A stretch of 38,070 bases of DNA, from assembly GCA_004376465.1 (NCBI GenBank), contig SOJU01000108.1:1-38070 (forward strand). The letters run 5' to 3'. Positions within the stretch are counted from its first letter, which is position 1. Every line of letters starts with the position of its first letter. This document shows positions 16,880 to 26,805 of the stretch, one piece after another. The notes beneath the pieces are model-generated. The model was not told the origin of the DNA. It ran no database searches and was given only the letters and a program-made list of their open reading frames with translations. Both the position numbers and the translations under genes were made by a program. This DNA comes from Anaerolineales bacterium. GTDB taxonomy: Bacteria; Chloroflexota; Anaerolineae; Anaerolineales; E44-bin32.

Positions 16880-17668
16880 ATGACCCACATCATAGCCATC
16901 GCAAACGCTAAAGGTGGAGTTGCGAAAACAACAACCACATTGTCATTGGGTGCTTCGCTTGCGGAGATGGGAAGGAGAGTACTCCTCATCGATCTAGACC
17001 CACACGCCAATCTAACCCTTTCTCTCGGGTTTAAGCCCACCTCGTTTGAGAGGACAGTTGCCGGATTACTGCTAGGGAATGATGATCTAAACGGAACAGT
17101 AATTCCTACAAATTTCCGTGATATGGAACTCGTACCATCTAATCACGAGTTAAACATGGCTGAACCTCATCTATTGGTGCGCGCTGACTATATGATGCTT
17201 TTAGATACGACCCTCAAGGACAGCCAATCTTACGATACGATTATCGTTGATTGCCCACCAACCACGGGGACGCTCACCAAGAACGCGCTCGCTGCAGCGG
17301 ACTTACTCATTATTCCAACCCAACCGGAGTATTTCTCTGCGCATGCGCTGCGCGATATGCTCAACTTGATCTTAGCGATTCGTCAAGAAAACAATCCGAA
17401 ACTTAGATATCGAATTCTTCTCACAATGCTTGACAAGCGCAACCGCATCCACCGCAGCCTTGCAGAGCAGATAAGAACCGCATTTAACGAAGCAATCTAT
17501 GATGTCGAGATTGAAATTGATACCAGGTTACGCGAAAGCGCGATCCTTGGTCAGCCGATTAACCAATACGCGCCAGAAAGTCGGGCAACGAAACAGTATC
17601 ACGAGTTAGCAGAGGAAACAGGGCACTATTCGAATGAACTCAATCGAAGGTATACGACGACGCCTTGA
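16880..17668 (+). CDS. ParA/Soj/MinD-type P-loop ATPase
   Basis: This 262-residue ATPase has the deviant Walker A motif KGGVAKTT (residues 11-18). The signature Lys11 and catalytic Lys16 are present, while Ala15 replaces the usual glycine. The Walker A' segment LLIDLDPHANLT and Walker B segment IIVDCPPTT complete the site. Such proteins dimerise on ATP and position plasmids, chromosomes, chemoreceptor arrays or other protein clusters. No ParB or parS-like neighbour is visible. Instead the gene sits between membrane receptors and a kinase, so a role in positioning the signalling complex is a reasonable inference. ATG 16880 has GGGGTGAGG upstream. Its 3' end overlaps the kinase gene by 35 bases, which indicates coupled expression. 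Confidence 0.88.
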   Translation: MTHIIAIANAKGGVAKTTTTLSLGASLAEMGRRVLLIDLDPHANLTLSLGFKPTSFERTVAGLLLGNDDLNGTVIPTNFRDMELVPSNHELNMAEPHLLVRADYMMLLDTTLKDSQSYDTIIVDCPPTTGTLTKNALAAADLLIIPTQPEYFSAHALRDMLNLILAIRQENNPKLRYRILLTMLDKRNRIHRSLAEQIRTAFNEAIYDVEIEIDTRLRESAILGQPINQYAPESRATKQYHELAEETGHYSNELNRRYTTTP

Positions 17669-19904
17669 AAACCTGTTTTCGGGGATCTCAAAAGACACCC
17701 CAAAAACAGGAACTGTTCCAACAGAAATTCTCGGTCCTCCCGAAGCTGACCGCCCGCGCGGCTGGTCTTGGGAGATCGATCGTGCAGGGCGTTATACATG
17801 GTGCAGTCCTGAAGTAGAAAAAGCTATTCATTTGACGCCGGATGATCTCCTCGGGAAAGAGATTTTCGGTTCCGGGTTTAATTCAGAAGCCGCCGCTGAA
17901 CTTAAACAATTGATAGATTCAGGCCAGCCAATCCAGCATCTATTGCTGGATTTCGAATACCCTCAGGGTGAGCAATGCACAATCCTCATCCGCTCTACTC
18001 AACGCATTGATAAGCAAGGAATGCTTAAGGGATATCGAGGGATTTTTCAGATCGTCGATACTGAACGTCCTCAAAAAACTCGCATGGCGGTCACGCTGCC
18101 AACTCCCCAAGATGCTATAGATGCAGTCTCTGCCCCCGAACTTGCGGCTTCGTGGGGTCAGATCCTGGGATACGAGGATGATCGAGGCAATCTCAAACCA
18201 ATCGATGACTCAGATCAGCCTTCCCCAATACTCGCGGTTCACACGCAAGATCGCCTGGTTATCCCCCTCCGGGTCCAAAATGAAATCATTGGGGTCATTG
18301 AGCTCGACGGAAAAGAATCTGACGACCCATGGACTGAAGAAGACCGCGTCCTCGCCGAGGCCGTTGCGCACGAGTTTGCCATAACGCTTCAGGACGCACG
18401 GTCTCACCAACTTACATCGCAAGCCCTCGAGGAAATGCGTGAAGCCGACCGCTTGAAAAGCCAATTCCTGGCAAACATGAGCCATGAGCTCCGCACACCT
18501 TTAAACTCCATCATCGGTTTCTCCAGGGTTATCCTCAAGGGAATTGACGGTCCCGTAACTGAAAATCAAGAGCAAGATTTATCCGCAATCTACAATGCCG
18601 GTCAACACCTCCTTGGATTAATCAATGACATCCTCGATCTCTCAAAAATTGAAGCCGGCAAAATGGAACTGACGTTCTCAGAGGTGGACCTTTCTGAGAT
18701 TGTCAACGGGGTGATGGCAACCGCTGTTGGTCTAGTAAAAGACAAACCCATTGAGCTAGTCATCGATTTGCCGGACGAACTCCCAAGAATTTATGCGGAT
18801 AACATACGCCTGCGCCAAATCCTACTAAACCTCGTTTCGAACGCAACCAAATTTACCGAGGAAGGTCATATCGGCATTTCGGTACGAGTGATCGAGCACA
18901 GCGGCCAATCCGAAGTTGTCATAGCAGTATTCGACACAGGGTACGGAATTTCCCCTGATGACCACGAGAAAATCTTCGAACCATTTTCACAGGTTGACGC
19001 TTCACCGACTAGAAAGACTGGTGGTACAGGCTTGGGCCTGTCCATTTGCAAGTACCTCGTCGAACTACACAGAGGCGTTTTGTGGGTTGAGAGCGTACCC
19101 GGCGAGGGCAGCACTTTTGCCTTCACAATTCCCTTTGAAATTACGGATCAGGAAAAAGAAGAGCTCGCACCGCTAATCCTTTGCGTAGATCGAGATTCCG
19201 ATGTTGCTTACCAATACCGCGCCATTCTAGAAGATGCGGGGTACCGTTTTCGCGTGGTCACACAACCCAGCCATACTTTTGAGATCGCGAAAGCAACAAA
19301 CCCTGACGCAATCCTGTTAGATCTACTCCACCCCGACCCTGACGTCTGGCAAATCCTAATTGAGATTCTTAGCGACGATGCCCTTTATGCAATACCGATT
19401 CTGCTAACCGAATATGATGATGGACAAGAAAAAGGCGTGATCCTCGATATCACTCGATTCCTTACAAAACCGGTTCACGAAGGCTCCCTGCGCCACATTC
19501 TGCAAGAGTTGAACTGTTATCAAAAATCCACTTTCCTCCTTGTGGAAGAACAACCTAACGAAAGTGACCGCATCCGGAAAAGTATCGAAGGCGGGAGACT
19601 TGGAACCGTACTAGTCGCGGATTCTCTCGATGAAGCTGCCCGATTATTGGAAAGAAGCTCGCCCGAGATTGTCATTCTCAGCCTTACCTATCCAGGTCTC
19701 TCAGAATACGATGATGGTTTTTTCCTTCAGAAAATCGATGATGAAACTCCTATCATAGGTATTCTCCCGGGCAAACTCACCGCAAGCGACATGGAAAAGC
19801 TCATCAACCTTTCCGAAACCTTGGAAGAAGTGGCGGTCAGGCCATCTGAAGACCACAACAAAAGAGTTTCAGCCATCATTAGACGCATTACCCCCCAGGG
19901 ATAA
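17634..19904 (+). CDS. Soluble hybrid histidine kinase: PAS-like, short GAF-like module, HisKA, HATPase, two receiver-like domains
   Basis: This 756-residue cytoplasmic protein has no membrane segment. A PAS-like domain spans 42-145 (WSWEIDRAGRYTW), and a compact GAF-like module 168-258 (AASWGQIL and PWTEEDRVLAEAVAHEFA). The HisKA domain has phosphoacceptor His284 in SHELRTPLN. The ATPase domain has N-box Asn403, G1 DTGYG (434-438) and G2 GGTGLG (463-468). The first receiver (513-626) has Asp563 and Lys612. The second (632-755) has Ser683 where the phosphoacceptor Asp should be and is probably a pseudo-receiver. It is the only histidine kinase in the locus and overlaps the ParA gene by 35 bases. 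It probably reads the three kinase-less receptors and phosphorylates the receivers; this is inference. No strong ribosome-binding site precedes ATG 17634, which fits translational coupling. Confidence 0.9.
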   Translation: MNSIEGIRRRLENLFSGISKDTPKTGTVPTEILGPPEADRPRGWSWEIDRAGRYTWCSPEVEKAIHLTPDDLLGKEIFGSGFNSEAAAELKQLIDSGQPIQHLLLDFEYPQGEQCTILIRSTQRIDKQGMLKGYRGIFQIVDTERPQKTRMAVTLPTPQDAIDAVSAPELAASWGQILGYEDDRGNLKPIDDSDQPSPILAVHTQDRLVIPLRVQNEIIGVIELDGKESDDPWTEEDRVLAEAVAHEFAITLQDARSHQLTSQALEEMREADRLKSQFLANMSHELRTPLNSIIGFSRVILKGIDGPVTENQEQDLSAIYNAGQHLLGLINDILDLSKIEAGKMELTFSEVDLSEIVNGVMATAVGLVKDKPIELVIDLPDELPRIYADNIRLRQILLNLVSNATKFTEEGHIGISVRVIEHSGQSEVVIAVFDTGYGISPDDHEKIFEPFSQVDASPTRKTGGTGLGLSICKYLVELHRGVLWVESVPGEGSTFAFTIPFEITDQEKEELAPLILCVDRDSDVAYQYRAILEDAGYRFRVVTQPSHTFEIAKATNPDAILLDLLHPDPDVWQILIEILSDDALYAIPILLTEYDDGQEKGVILDITRFLTKPVHEGSLRHILQELNCYQKSTFLLVEEQPNESDRIRKSIEGGRLGTVLVADSLDEAARLLERSSPEIVILSLTYPGLSEYDDGFFLQKIDDETPIIGILPGKLTASDMEKLINLSETLEEVAVRPSEDHNKRVSAIIRRITPQG

Positions 19905-20012
19905 TCTCTGCAAAGTGACCGATCTCCTCCTCCCAGGGTCCCTTAATATGAGCGGTTGCACTAGATACGAGGTTGGTACTTCGCAGAACCACAATAATCG
20001 ATAGGTCAATCC

Positions 20013-21686
<1,674 letters not shown>

Positions 21687-21688
21687 TC

Positions 21689-22666
21689 TTGGACCGAAGA
21701 GTAACTAAGAAGAACACTGGCGTCTATTTTGCAGTCGTCTCCGCCATCCTCCTTGGCACATCTCCCATATTCGGCAAGCAGGCTATCCTGGCAGGTCTTC
21801 ACCCGACAGCAGTAGTTGCGGCGAGAACCGCTGGCGCTTCCTTGTTGTTATTCATCGTTATTTATATTTTTAAACGTGAGTATCTTTACATCTTCCCCCT
21901 CGGCCTACTGGGATGCGCAATCGCTGGTGCCTTGAACGGTCTGGGGTCCCTGTTTTACTTTGCGTCACTGGCAAGATTAGACGCTAGCCTGGGTCAATTT
22001 TTATTTACGCTCTATCCAATCTTCGTTGCTGGGTTGTTATTCCTTGATGGTAGCCGGCCCACCAATCTCACAATCATCCGCCTCCTGCTCAGCATTCCGG
22101 GTGTGTACCTTCTCACACTAGCAGGCGATGGCGCTGTTGACGTACGGGGAGTTCTGCTAATGCTGTGCGCCTCATGTCTATACGCAATCCACATCCCTAT
22201 AAACCAACGTGTCCTTTTCGAGGTTCCAGCGCCAACGGTCACTCTTTATACGCTTCTGGCAATGACCGTTGTTACTATCCCCGCTTTTCTCATTCTCTCG
22301 AGGCCTTACTCCACCCTTCCTGAAGCTGCAATCCTTCCCGTAATCTGCTTAACCTTCGTGACCTTCTTGTCACGCCTCACGCTTTTTGCAGGCGTAAAAT
22401 TGATCGGTGGAATCCAAACATCTCTCTTCGGGCTCGCTGAACTTCTCGTCACGGTAGCGCTGGCGTATGTCATCTTAAGCGAAACCCTGACACCGGTGCA
22501 GTGGATCGGGGCTGCAGTTCTCATCACCGCTCTCCTGCTCGCGGCGTTTGACCGATTAGACCCCCCTTCAAGGCGCTCTGGTGGCTGGTTATACTGGTTA
22601 CGTCCCCCCATGCCTCGCAAACAATCACCCGTAGACAATATCGGGTCCTCCAATTTAGACCAGTAA
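21689..22666 (+). CDS. DMT-superfamily EamA transporter
   Basis: This 325-residue membrane protein has about ten hydrophobic helices arranged as two EamA repeats. The first begins VYFAVVSAILLGTSPIFGKQA and the second GVLLMLCASCLYAIHIPINQ; the second ends in the typical LSETLTPVQWIGAAVLI. Members export amino acids, nucleobases or metabolites in exchange for protons. The start is TTG 21689 with GGAG at 21677-21680, eight bases upstream and only two bases after the PLP-receiver stop, so the two are translationally coupled. Export of an amino acid related to the PLP enzyme's product is a plausible inference. The last 30 residues are polar. Confidence 0.88.
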   Translation: MDRRVTKKNTGVYFAVVSAILLGTSPIFGKQAILAGLHPTAVVAARTAGASLLLFIVIYIFKREYLYIFPLGLLGCAIAGALNGLGSLFYFASLARLDASLGQFLFTLYPIFVAGLLFLDGSRPTNLTIIRLLLSIPGVYLLTLAGDGAVDVRGVLLMLCASCLYAIHIPINQRVLFEVPAPTVTLYTLLAMTVVTIPAFLILSRPYSTLPEAAILPVICLTFVTFLSRLTLFAGVKLIGGIQTSLFGLAELLVTVALAYVILSETLTPVQWIGAAVLITALLLAAFDRLDPPSRRSGGWLYWLRPPMPRKQSPVDNIGSSNLDQ

Positions 22667-22944
22667 ACGGCTCCACGATTTCCCTTCTTAGGCTAAACCC
22701 TCGGTTGGTCCTATGCTATACTCCTCTGAATAAAATCGGCATCCTGATTAGTGTGTGGAGGAGATATCAAAGCGTCATTTTATCGCCCTTTCAGATTAAT
22801 CTAACGCTGAGCTAAACGCTCTGCGAGAGGCTTGCTCGCACAGAAGGAAATTCTGGTAAAAGTCCTGTTTTCTTCATAATGCGAATTCCTGTTCAGATTT
22901 CATACGCGTATATTTCATGAAGCATTTTCCCTGGAGAGTGAACC
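22667..22944 (+). promoter_or_regulatory. Promoter and possibly structured leader of the ald operon
   Basis: An extended -10 element, TGCTATACT, lies at 22714-22722 with no good -35. It would give a leader of about 215 bases before alanine dehydrogenase. The leader holds two adjacent perfect hairpins: TGCGAG (22822-22827) / CTCGCA (22835-22840), and CAGAA (22841-22845) / TTCTG (22851-22855) with loop GGAAA. Upstream is a palindrome AGATTAATCT at 22793-22802 and a possible long-range pair AGCGT 22771-22775 / ACGCT 22804-22808. I cannot match it to a named riboswitch class. Confidence 0.45.
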
Positions 22945-24042
22945 ATGCATATCGGCGTACCTAAAGAAAGAAGACCCTTTGAGTTCCGCGTTGGTCTCCC
23001 CCCGGCGGGTGTGAACCTGTTCACCAAACATGGTCACACAGTCTATATCGAGACGGAAGCTGGAGAAGGCGCAGGCTTTACAGACGAGGATTATTCAACA
23101 GCCGGAGGTCAAATCGTATACAACCAGGAGGAAATATTCGGCCGCCCGGACCTCATTATGAAATTCGCACGTCCCCTGCGAGACGAGATTGATATGATGC
23201 GTCCCGAGATATGCATCACCGGCTTCCTGCATCTTGCCGCGTCACGACAGGACAAAATCGAATCGCTTCTGGAAAAAAAGATAACATCCATAGCTTACGA
23301 ACAAGTTGAAGAGGATGACGAATATAAGCCGATCATGGCCCCTCTGAGTCAAATCGGAGGTCGCATGGCGGTTCAGGTCGCAGCGCGTTTTATGCAGAAC
23401 GATCATGGGGGCCGGGGTATCCTGCTTGGAGGCGCCGCTGGTGTCCCTCCCGCAGAAGTTGTTATCATCGGCGGCGGTATTGTAGGCAGTACAGCGGCAG
23501 ATACTTTCACTCGTATCGGCGCACATGTCACCTTGCTGGATACCGATCTCCAACGTCTCCGTGAGACCCAAGAACGTCTTCCATATCCTATCGTTACCAT
23601 GCTCTCTACGCCACATAATGTTAAGCGTGCTTGTTTATTCGCCGATGTTCTCATCGGCGCAGTGCTTGTTCCAGGCTCAAGAGCGCCTTCAGTGGTATCT
23701 AGAGAGACTGTACAATCGATGAAGCCGCGTGCGCTGATCATCGATATGAGCATCGACCAGGGTGGATGTGTGGAGACTTCACGCCCGACGAATCATGGGA
23801 GCCCTGTCTACGAGGAGGAACGAATCATCCATTACTGCGTTCCAAATATGTCAGGCGTGTTGGGTCGTACCGCTTCGCACGCATTATTCCTGGGTGCATA
23901 TCCCTACCTCGAGGCCATCGCGCTGAAAGGTATCGATGGAGCGCTCGCTGATATGCCTGCACTGTATCGCGGGCTGAACACAAGGGATGGCGAAGTAGTC
24001 CATTTAAGCCGTCTGGGTGGCGTGGGGGATCAAAACAAATGA
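22945..24042 (+). CDS. ald: Alanine dehydrogenase
   Basis: This 365-residue protein is the normal length for the family. It catalyses reversible oxidative deamination of L-alanine to pyruvate and ammonium with NAD. Catalytic residues are in place: Lys73 in IMKFARPL, His96 in FLHLAA and Asp271 in SIDQGG. The NAD-binding motif is IIGGGIVGS (GGGIVG at 176-181), and GAVLVPGSRAP is a signature segment. TGGAGAG upstream supports ATG 22945. The last four bases (ATGA) overlap the CoA-transferase start. With pyruvate kinase two genes on, it links alanine to the pyruvate pool. NAD(P) transhydrogenase alpha subunits are the nearest relatives, but length and the active-site set favour Ald. Confidence 0.94.
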   Translation: MHIGVPKERRPFEFRVGLPPAGVNLFTKHGHTVYIETEAGEGAGFTDEDYSTAGGQIVYNQEEIFGRPDLIMKFARPLRDEIDMMRPEICITGFLHLAASRQDKIESLLEKKITSIAYEQVEEDDEYKPIMAPLSQIGGRMAVQVAARFMQNDHGGRGILLGGAAGVPPAEVVIIGGGIVGSTAADTFTRIGAHVTLLDTDLQRLRETQERLPYPIVTMLSTPHNVKRACLFADVLIGAVLVPGSRAPSVVSRETVQSMKPRALIIDMSIDQGGCVETSRPTNHGSPVYEEERIIHYCVPNMSGVLGRTASHALFLGAYPYLEAIALKGIDGALADMPALYRGLNTRDGEVVHLSRLGGVGDQNK

Positions 24043-25343
24043 CTTGGCTGACAAAATTCGAATCACGCTTAATGAGTGCTGATGACGCGGTTAAAGCAAT
24101 CGAATCGAACTGGCGTGTCTTCCTAACGGGGAACTGCTCCGTGCCCCAAAAACTCCTTTCTGCGCTTGTAAAGAGAGCAAAGAAATTGGAAAACGTTGAA
24201 ATCGTCCAAGTATTGACCATTGGACCGGCGCCTCATGTCGATCCTGAGATGGAAGGTCACATCCGGGTAAACACCCTATTCATCAGCCACAACATCCGAA
24301 AGGCTGTTCACGAAGGGCGGGCGGATTTCACGCCAACATTCTTATCAGAAGTTCCGCTTCTCTTCCGTGATGGCCATCTTCCGCTGGACGCCATCCTTCT
24401 ACAAGTTAGTCCTCCCGACGAGCATGGCTTTTGTAGTTTGGGTATTGAAGCCGGTTTGGTCAAAAGCGCGGCGAAGGGAGCGAGTGTCGTTATCGCTGAA
24501 ATCAATGAACAGATGCCGCGGACACTTGGAGATTCTTTCATCCACTTCTCGAAAATCGATTATGCCGTATCTGTAAATTATCCGCTGGCTGAGCTCTCGA
24601 TGGGTAAAGCCACGGATTTGAGCATGAAAATTGGCCGCGCTATCGCTGACATGATCGAAGACGGATCGACGATGCAGATGGGAATTGGCGCTGTGCCAGA
24701 CGCAGTCTTGAACTACCTTGACGACAAAAAGGATTTGGGCGTTCACACCGAACTCTTCTCTGATGGTGTGATCAAGTTAATCGAATCCGGAGTTCTTACG
24801 AACGAGAAGAAAACCTTGCACCCTGGAAAAATCATTGCAGGATTTATCCTAGGCTCAAAGAAACTCTACGACTTCGTCGATGATAACCCCATTATCGAAC
24901 TCCATCCTACGGAATATGTAAACGACCCATTTGTCATCGCAAAAAATGAGAAAATGGTCTCCATCAACTCCGCGATTGAGGTCGACCTCACGGGGCAAGT
25001 CGTTGCCGATAGCATCGGCCCCAAGCTCTACTCCGGTGTCGGTGGTCAATTGGATTTTGTCTATGGAGCCTCGCGCAGTAAAGGTGGAAAACCGATCATC
25101 GCCCTCCCCTCAACAGCTACGCCCGGCGGTGGTGCCCCGATCAGCCGCATCGTCTCCATGCTCAAACAAGGTTCGGGGGTTGTGACTACACGCAACCATG
25201 TTCATTACGTCGTCACAGAATACGGCGTTGCAAATCTTTACGCCAAAACGATCAAACAACGGGCGCGAGCGCTCATCGAAATCGCTCACCCAGATTTTCG
25301 TGAAGCGCTGGAACAGGAAGCCAGCGAGTTAAATTACCTATGA
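24039..25343 (+). CDS. Acetyl-CoA hydrolase/transferase family CoA-transferase (4-hydroxybutyrate or acetate CoA-transferase type)
   Basis: This 434-residue protein belongs to the family with 4-hydroxybutyrate, propionate and succinyl/acetyl CoA-transferases. The catalytic glutamate is Glu238 in HTELFSDG, which forms the glutamyl-CoA thioester. The CoA-binding loop GVGGQLDFVYGA and the ATPGGGAPI segment are conserved. It moves CoA between acyl groups and acetate, allowing acetate formation without loss of the thioester. It overlaps both neighbours by four bases (24039-24042 and 25340-25343), so it is translated together with ald and pyk. The preferred acyl group cannot be told from sequence; the hydrolase annotation of some relatives is less likely in an energy-limited anaerobe. 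Confidence 0.88.
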   Translation: MTWLTKFESRLMSADDAVKAIESNWRVFLTGNCSVPQKLLSALVKRAKKLENVEIVQVLTIGPAPHVDPEMEGHIRVNTLFISHNIRKAVHEGRADFTPTFLSEVPLLFRDGHLPLDAILLQVSPPDEHGFCSLGIEAGLVKSAAKGASVVIAEINEQMPRTLGDSFIHFSKIDYAVSVNYPLAELSMGKATDLSMKIGRAIADMIEDGSTMQMGIGAVPDAVLNYLDDKKDLGVHTELFSDGVIKLIESGVLTNEKKTLHPGKIIAGFILGSKKLYDFVDDNPIIELHPTEYVNDPFVIAKNEKMVSINSAIEVDLTGQVVADSIGPKLYSGVGGQLDFVYGASRSKGGKPIIALPSTATPGGGAPISRIVSMLKQGSGVVTTRNHVHYVVTEYGVANLYAKTIKQRARALIEIAHPDFREALEQEASELNYL

Positions 25344-26770
25344 CCCGCAACGCAAAGATCATAGCCACAGTTGGACCTGCCTCGAGCAGTCGTAACCAGC
25401 TCAAACGCCTTCTACAAGCAGGTGTGGATGCCATCCGCTTGAACTTCTCGCATGGAAACTACGATGACCATGCGAAAATTATTAAGGAAATTCGCTCGCT
25501 CTCAAAGGAAGAAAGCAGATCGCTTGCGATCCTACAGGACTTGCAAGGTCCAAAACTGCGCACCGGAATGCTCGAGGACGGCGAGGCGATCCTACTTTCC
25601 TCCGGTGAGCAACTCAATCTTACGCCACGCAATGTTATTGGCACAAAGGACACGATCCAAGTTAAGTACGATTCCTTAGCGCAAGATGTAGTTGAAGGCG
25701 ACCGGATCCTGTTGGATGATGGCCGCATCGAGCTGACCGTCACCTCGATCGATGGCACTGATGTTGCGACGAAGGTTGTCTACGGTGGTATGCTCGGAAA
25801 CAAGAAAGGGATCAACCTTCCCGGAGTTAACTTATCCGCACCCTCCCTCACAAAGAAAGATCTTCAAGACATCGAGTTTGGACTCGCACATGACGTTGAT
25901 TCGATTGCGCTTTCGTTCGTGCGCCACGCAGAGGATATTGGTTGCCTAAGAGAGGCTATCTCATCCTCGACCCACGATGGTGTCACCCCATTAATTATCG
26001 CCAAACTAGAAAAACCGGAGGCAATTGACAATCTTGATCAGATCCTCGCTGTCTGCGACGGCGTAATGGTCGCACGCGGGGACCTTGGCGTGGAAGTCGC
26101 ACCGGAGCGAGTGCCATCCCTTCAGAAACACATCATCCAACACGCAAATGCAGCACAACGATTCGTCATTACAGCAACTCAAATGTTGGATTCGATGATC
26201 GAAAACCCGCGACCTTCTCGGGCTGAAGCGTCTGATGTGGCTAATGCCGTGTTTGATGGAAGTGATGGTTTGATGCTTTCCGGTGAAACAGCCATCGGTA
26301 ATTATCCTGTCGCAGCTGTTGAAACTATGGATAGGATTATCCGCGACGCAGAGAGCCACGCCCCGCAATGGAGTTGTGTACTCACGGATGAGGTTTTGAT
26401 CACGGATGATGATGCCGTCGCTACAACACAGGCTGCAAAAGCCCTGGCGCGCGATCGCGACGTCGCTGCCATTGCTGTTTTTACGCGTTCTGGCCGAACA
26501 GCCCGACTTATGTCGTACACTCGCCCAAGGGTCCCGATCGTAGCGTTCACACCAGAGGTGAAATCCTTCCATCAACTCTCGCTGGCTTGGGGTGTTATCC
26601 CTCACCTGGTTAAGAAAGCAAATTCAGTCGAGGAGATGATCTCTCGAGTTCGCAACGCATGCCTGGCAACCGGCATCGTGAACCATGGTCAGCAAATTGT
26701 GCTTGTTGCAAGCCTACCGATCGGCGAGATGGGCCCCCCGAATTTCACCCTGCTCCATACGATCGAGTAG
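25340..26770 (+). CDS. pyk: Pyruvate kinase
   Basis: This 476-residue enzyme transfers phosphate from phosphoenolpyruvate to ADP. Signature segments are KIIATVGPAS at the N-terminus, RLNFSHG (33-39), IIAKLEKPEA with catalytic Lys222, VMVARGDLGVE and TATQMLDSM followed by PRPSRAEASDVANAV. The barrel, the B domain and the C-terminal allosteric domain are all present. ATG 25340 overlaps the CoA-transferase stop by four bases. Its placement in one operon with alanine dehydrogenase and an acyl-CoA transferase points to joint control of the pyruvate node. No terminator is evident before the transposase gene 35 bases downstream. Confidence 0.96.
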   Translation: MTRNAKIIATVGPASSSRNQLKRLLQAGVDAIRLNFSHGNYDDHAKIIKEIRSLSKEESRSLAILQDLQGPKLRTGMLEDGEAILLSSGEQLNLTPRNVIGTKDTIQVKYDSLAQDVVEGDRILLDDGRIELTVTSIDGTDVATKVVYGGMLGNKKGINLPGVNLSAPSLTKKDLQDIEFGLAHDVDSIALSFVRHAEDIGCLREAISSSTHDGVTPLIIAKLEKPEAIDNLDQILAVCDGVMVARGDLGVEVAPERVPSLQKHIIQHANAAQRFVITATQMLDSMIENPRPSRAEASDVANAVFDGSDGLMLSGETAIGNYPVAAVETMDRIIRDAESHAPQWSCVLTDEVLITDDDAVATTQAAKALARDRDVAAIAVFTRSGRTARLMSYTRPRVPIVAFTPEVKSFHQLSLAWGVIPHLVKKANSVEEMISRVRNACLATGIVNHGQQIVLVASLPIGEMGPPNFTLLHTIE

Positions 26771-26805
26771 ATCCACGAATCGGAGATACGTAAGGGGGAT
26801 AGAAC

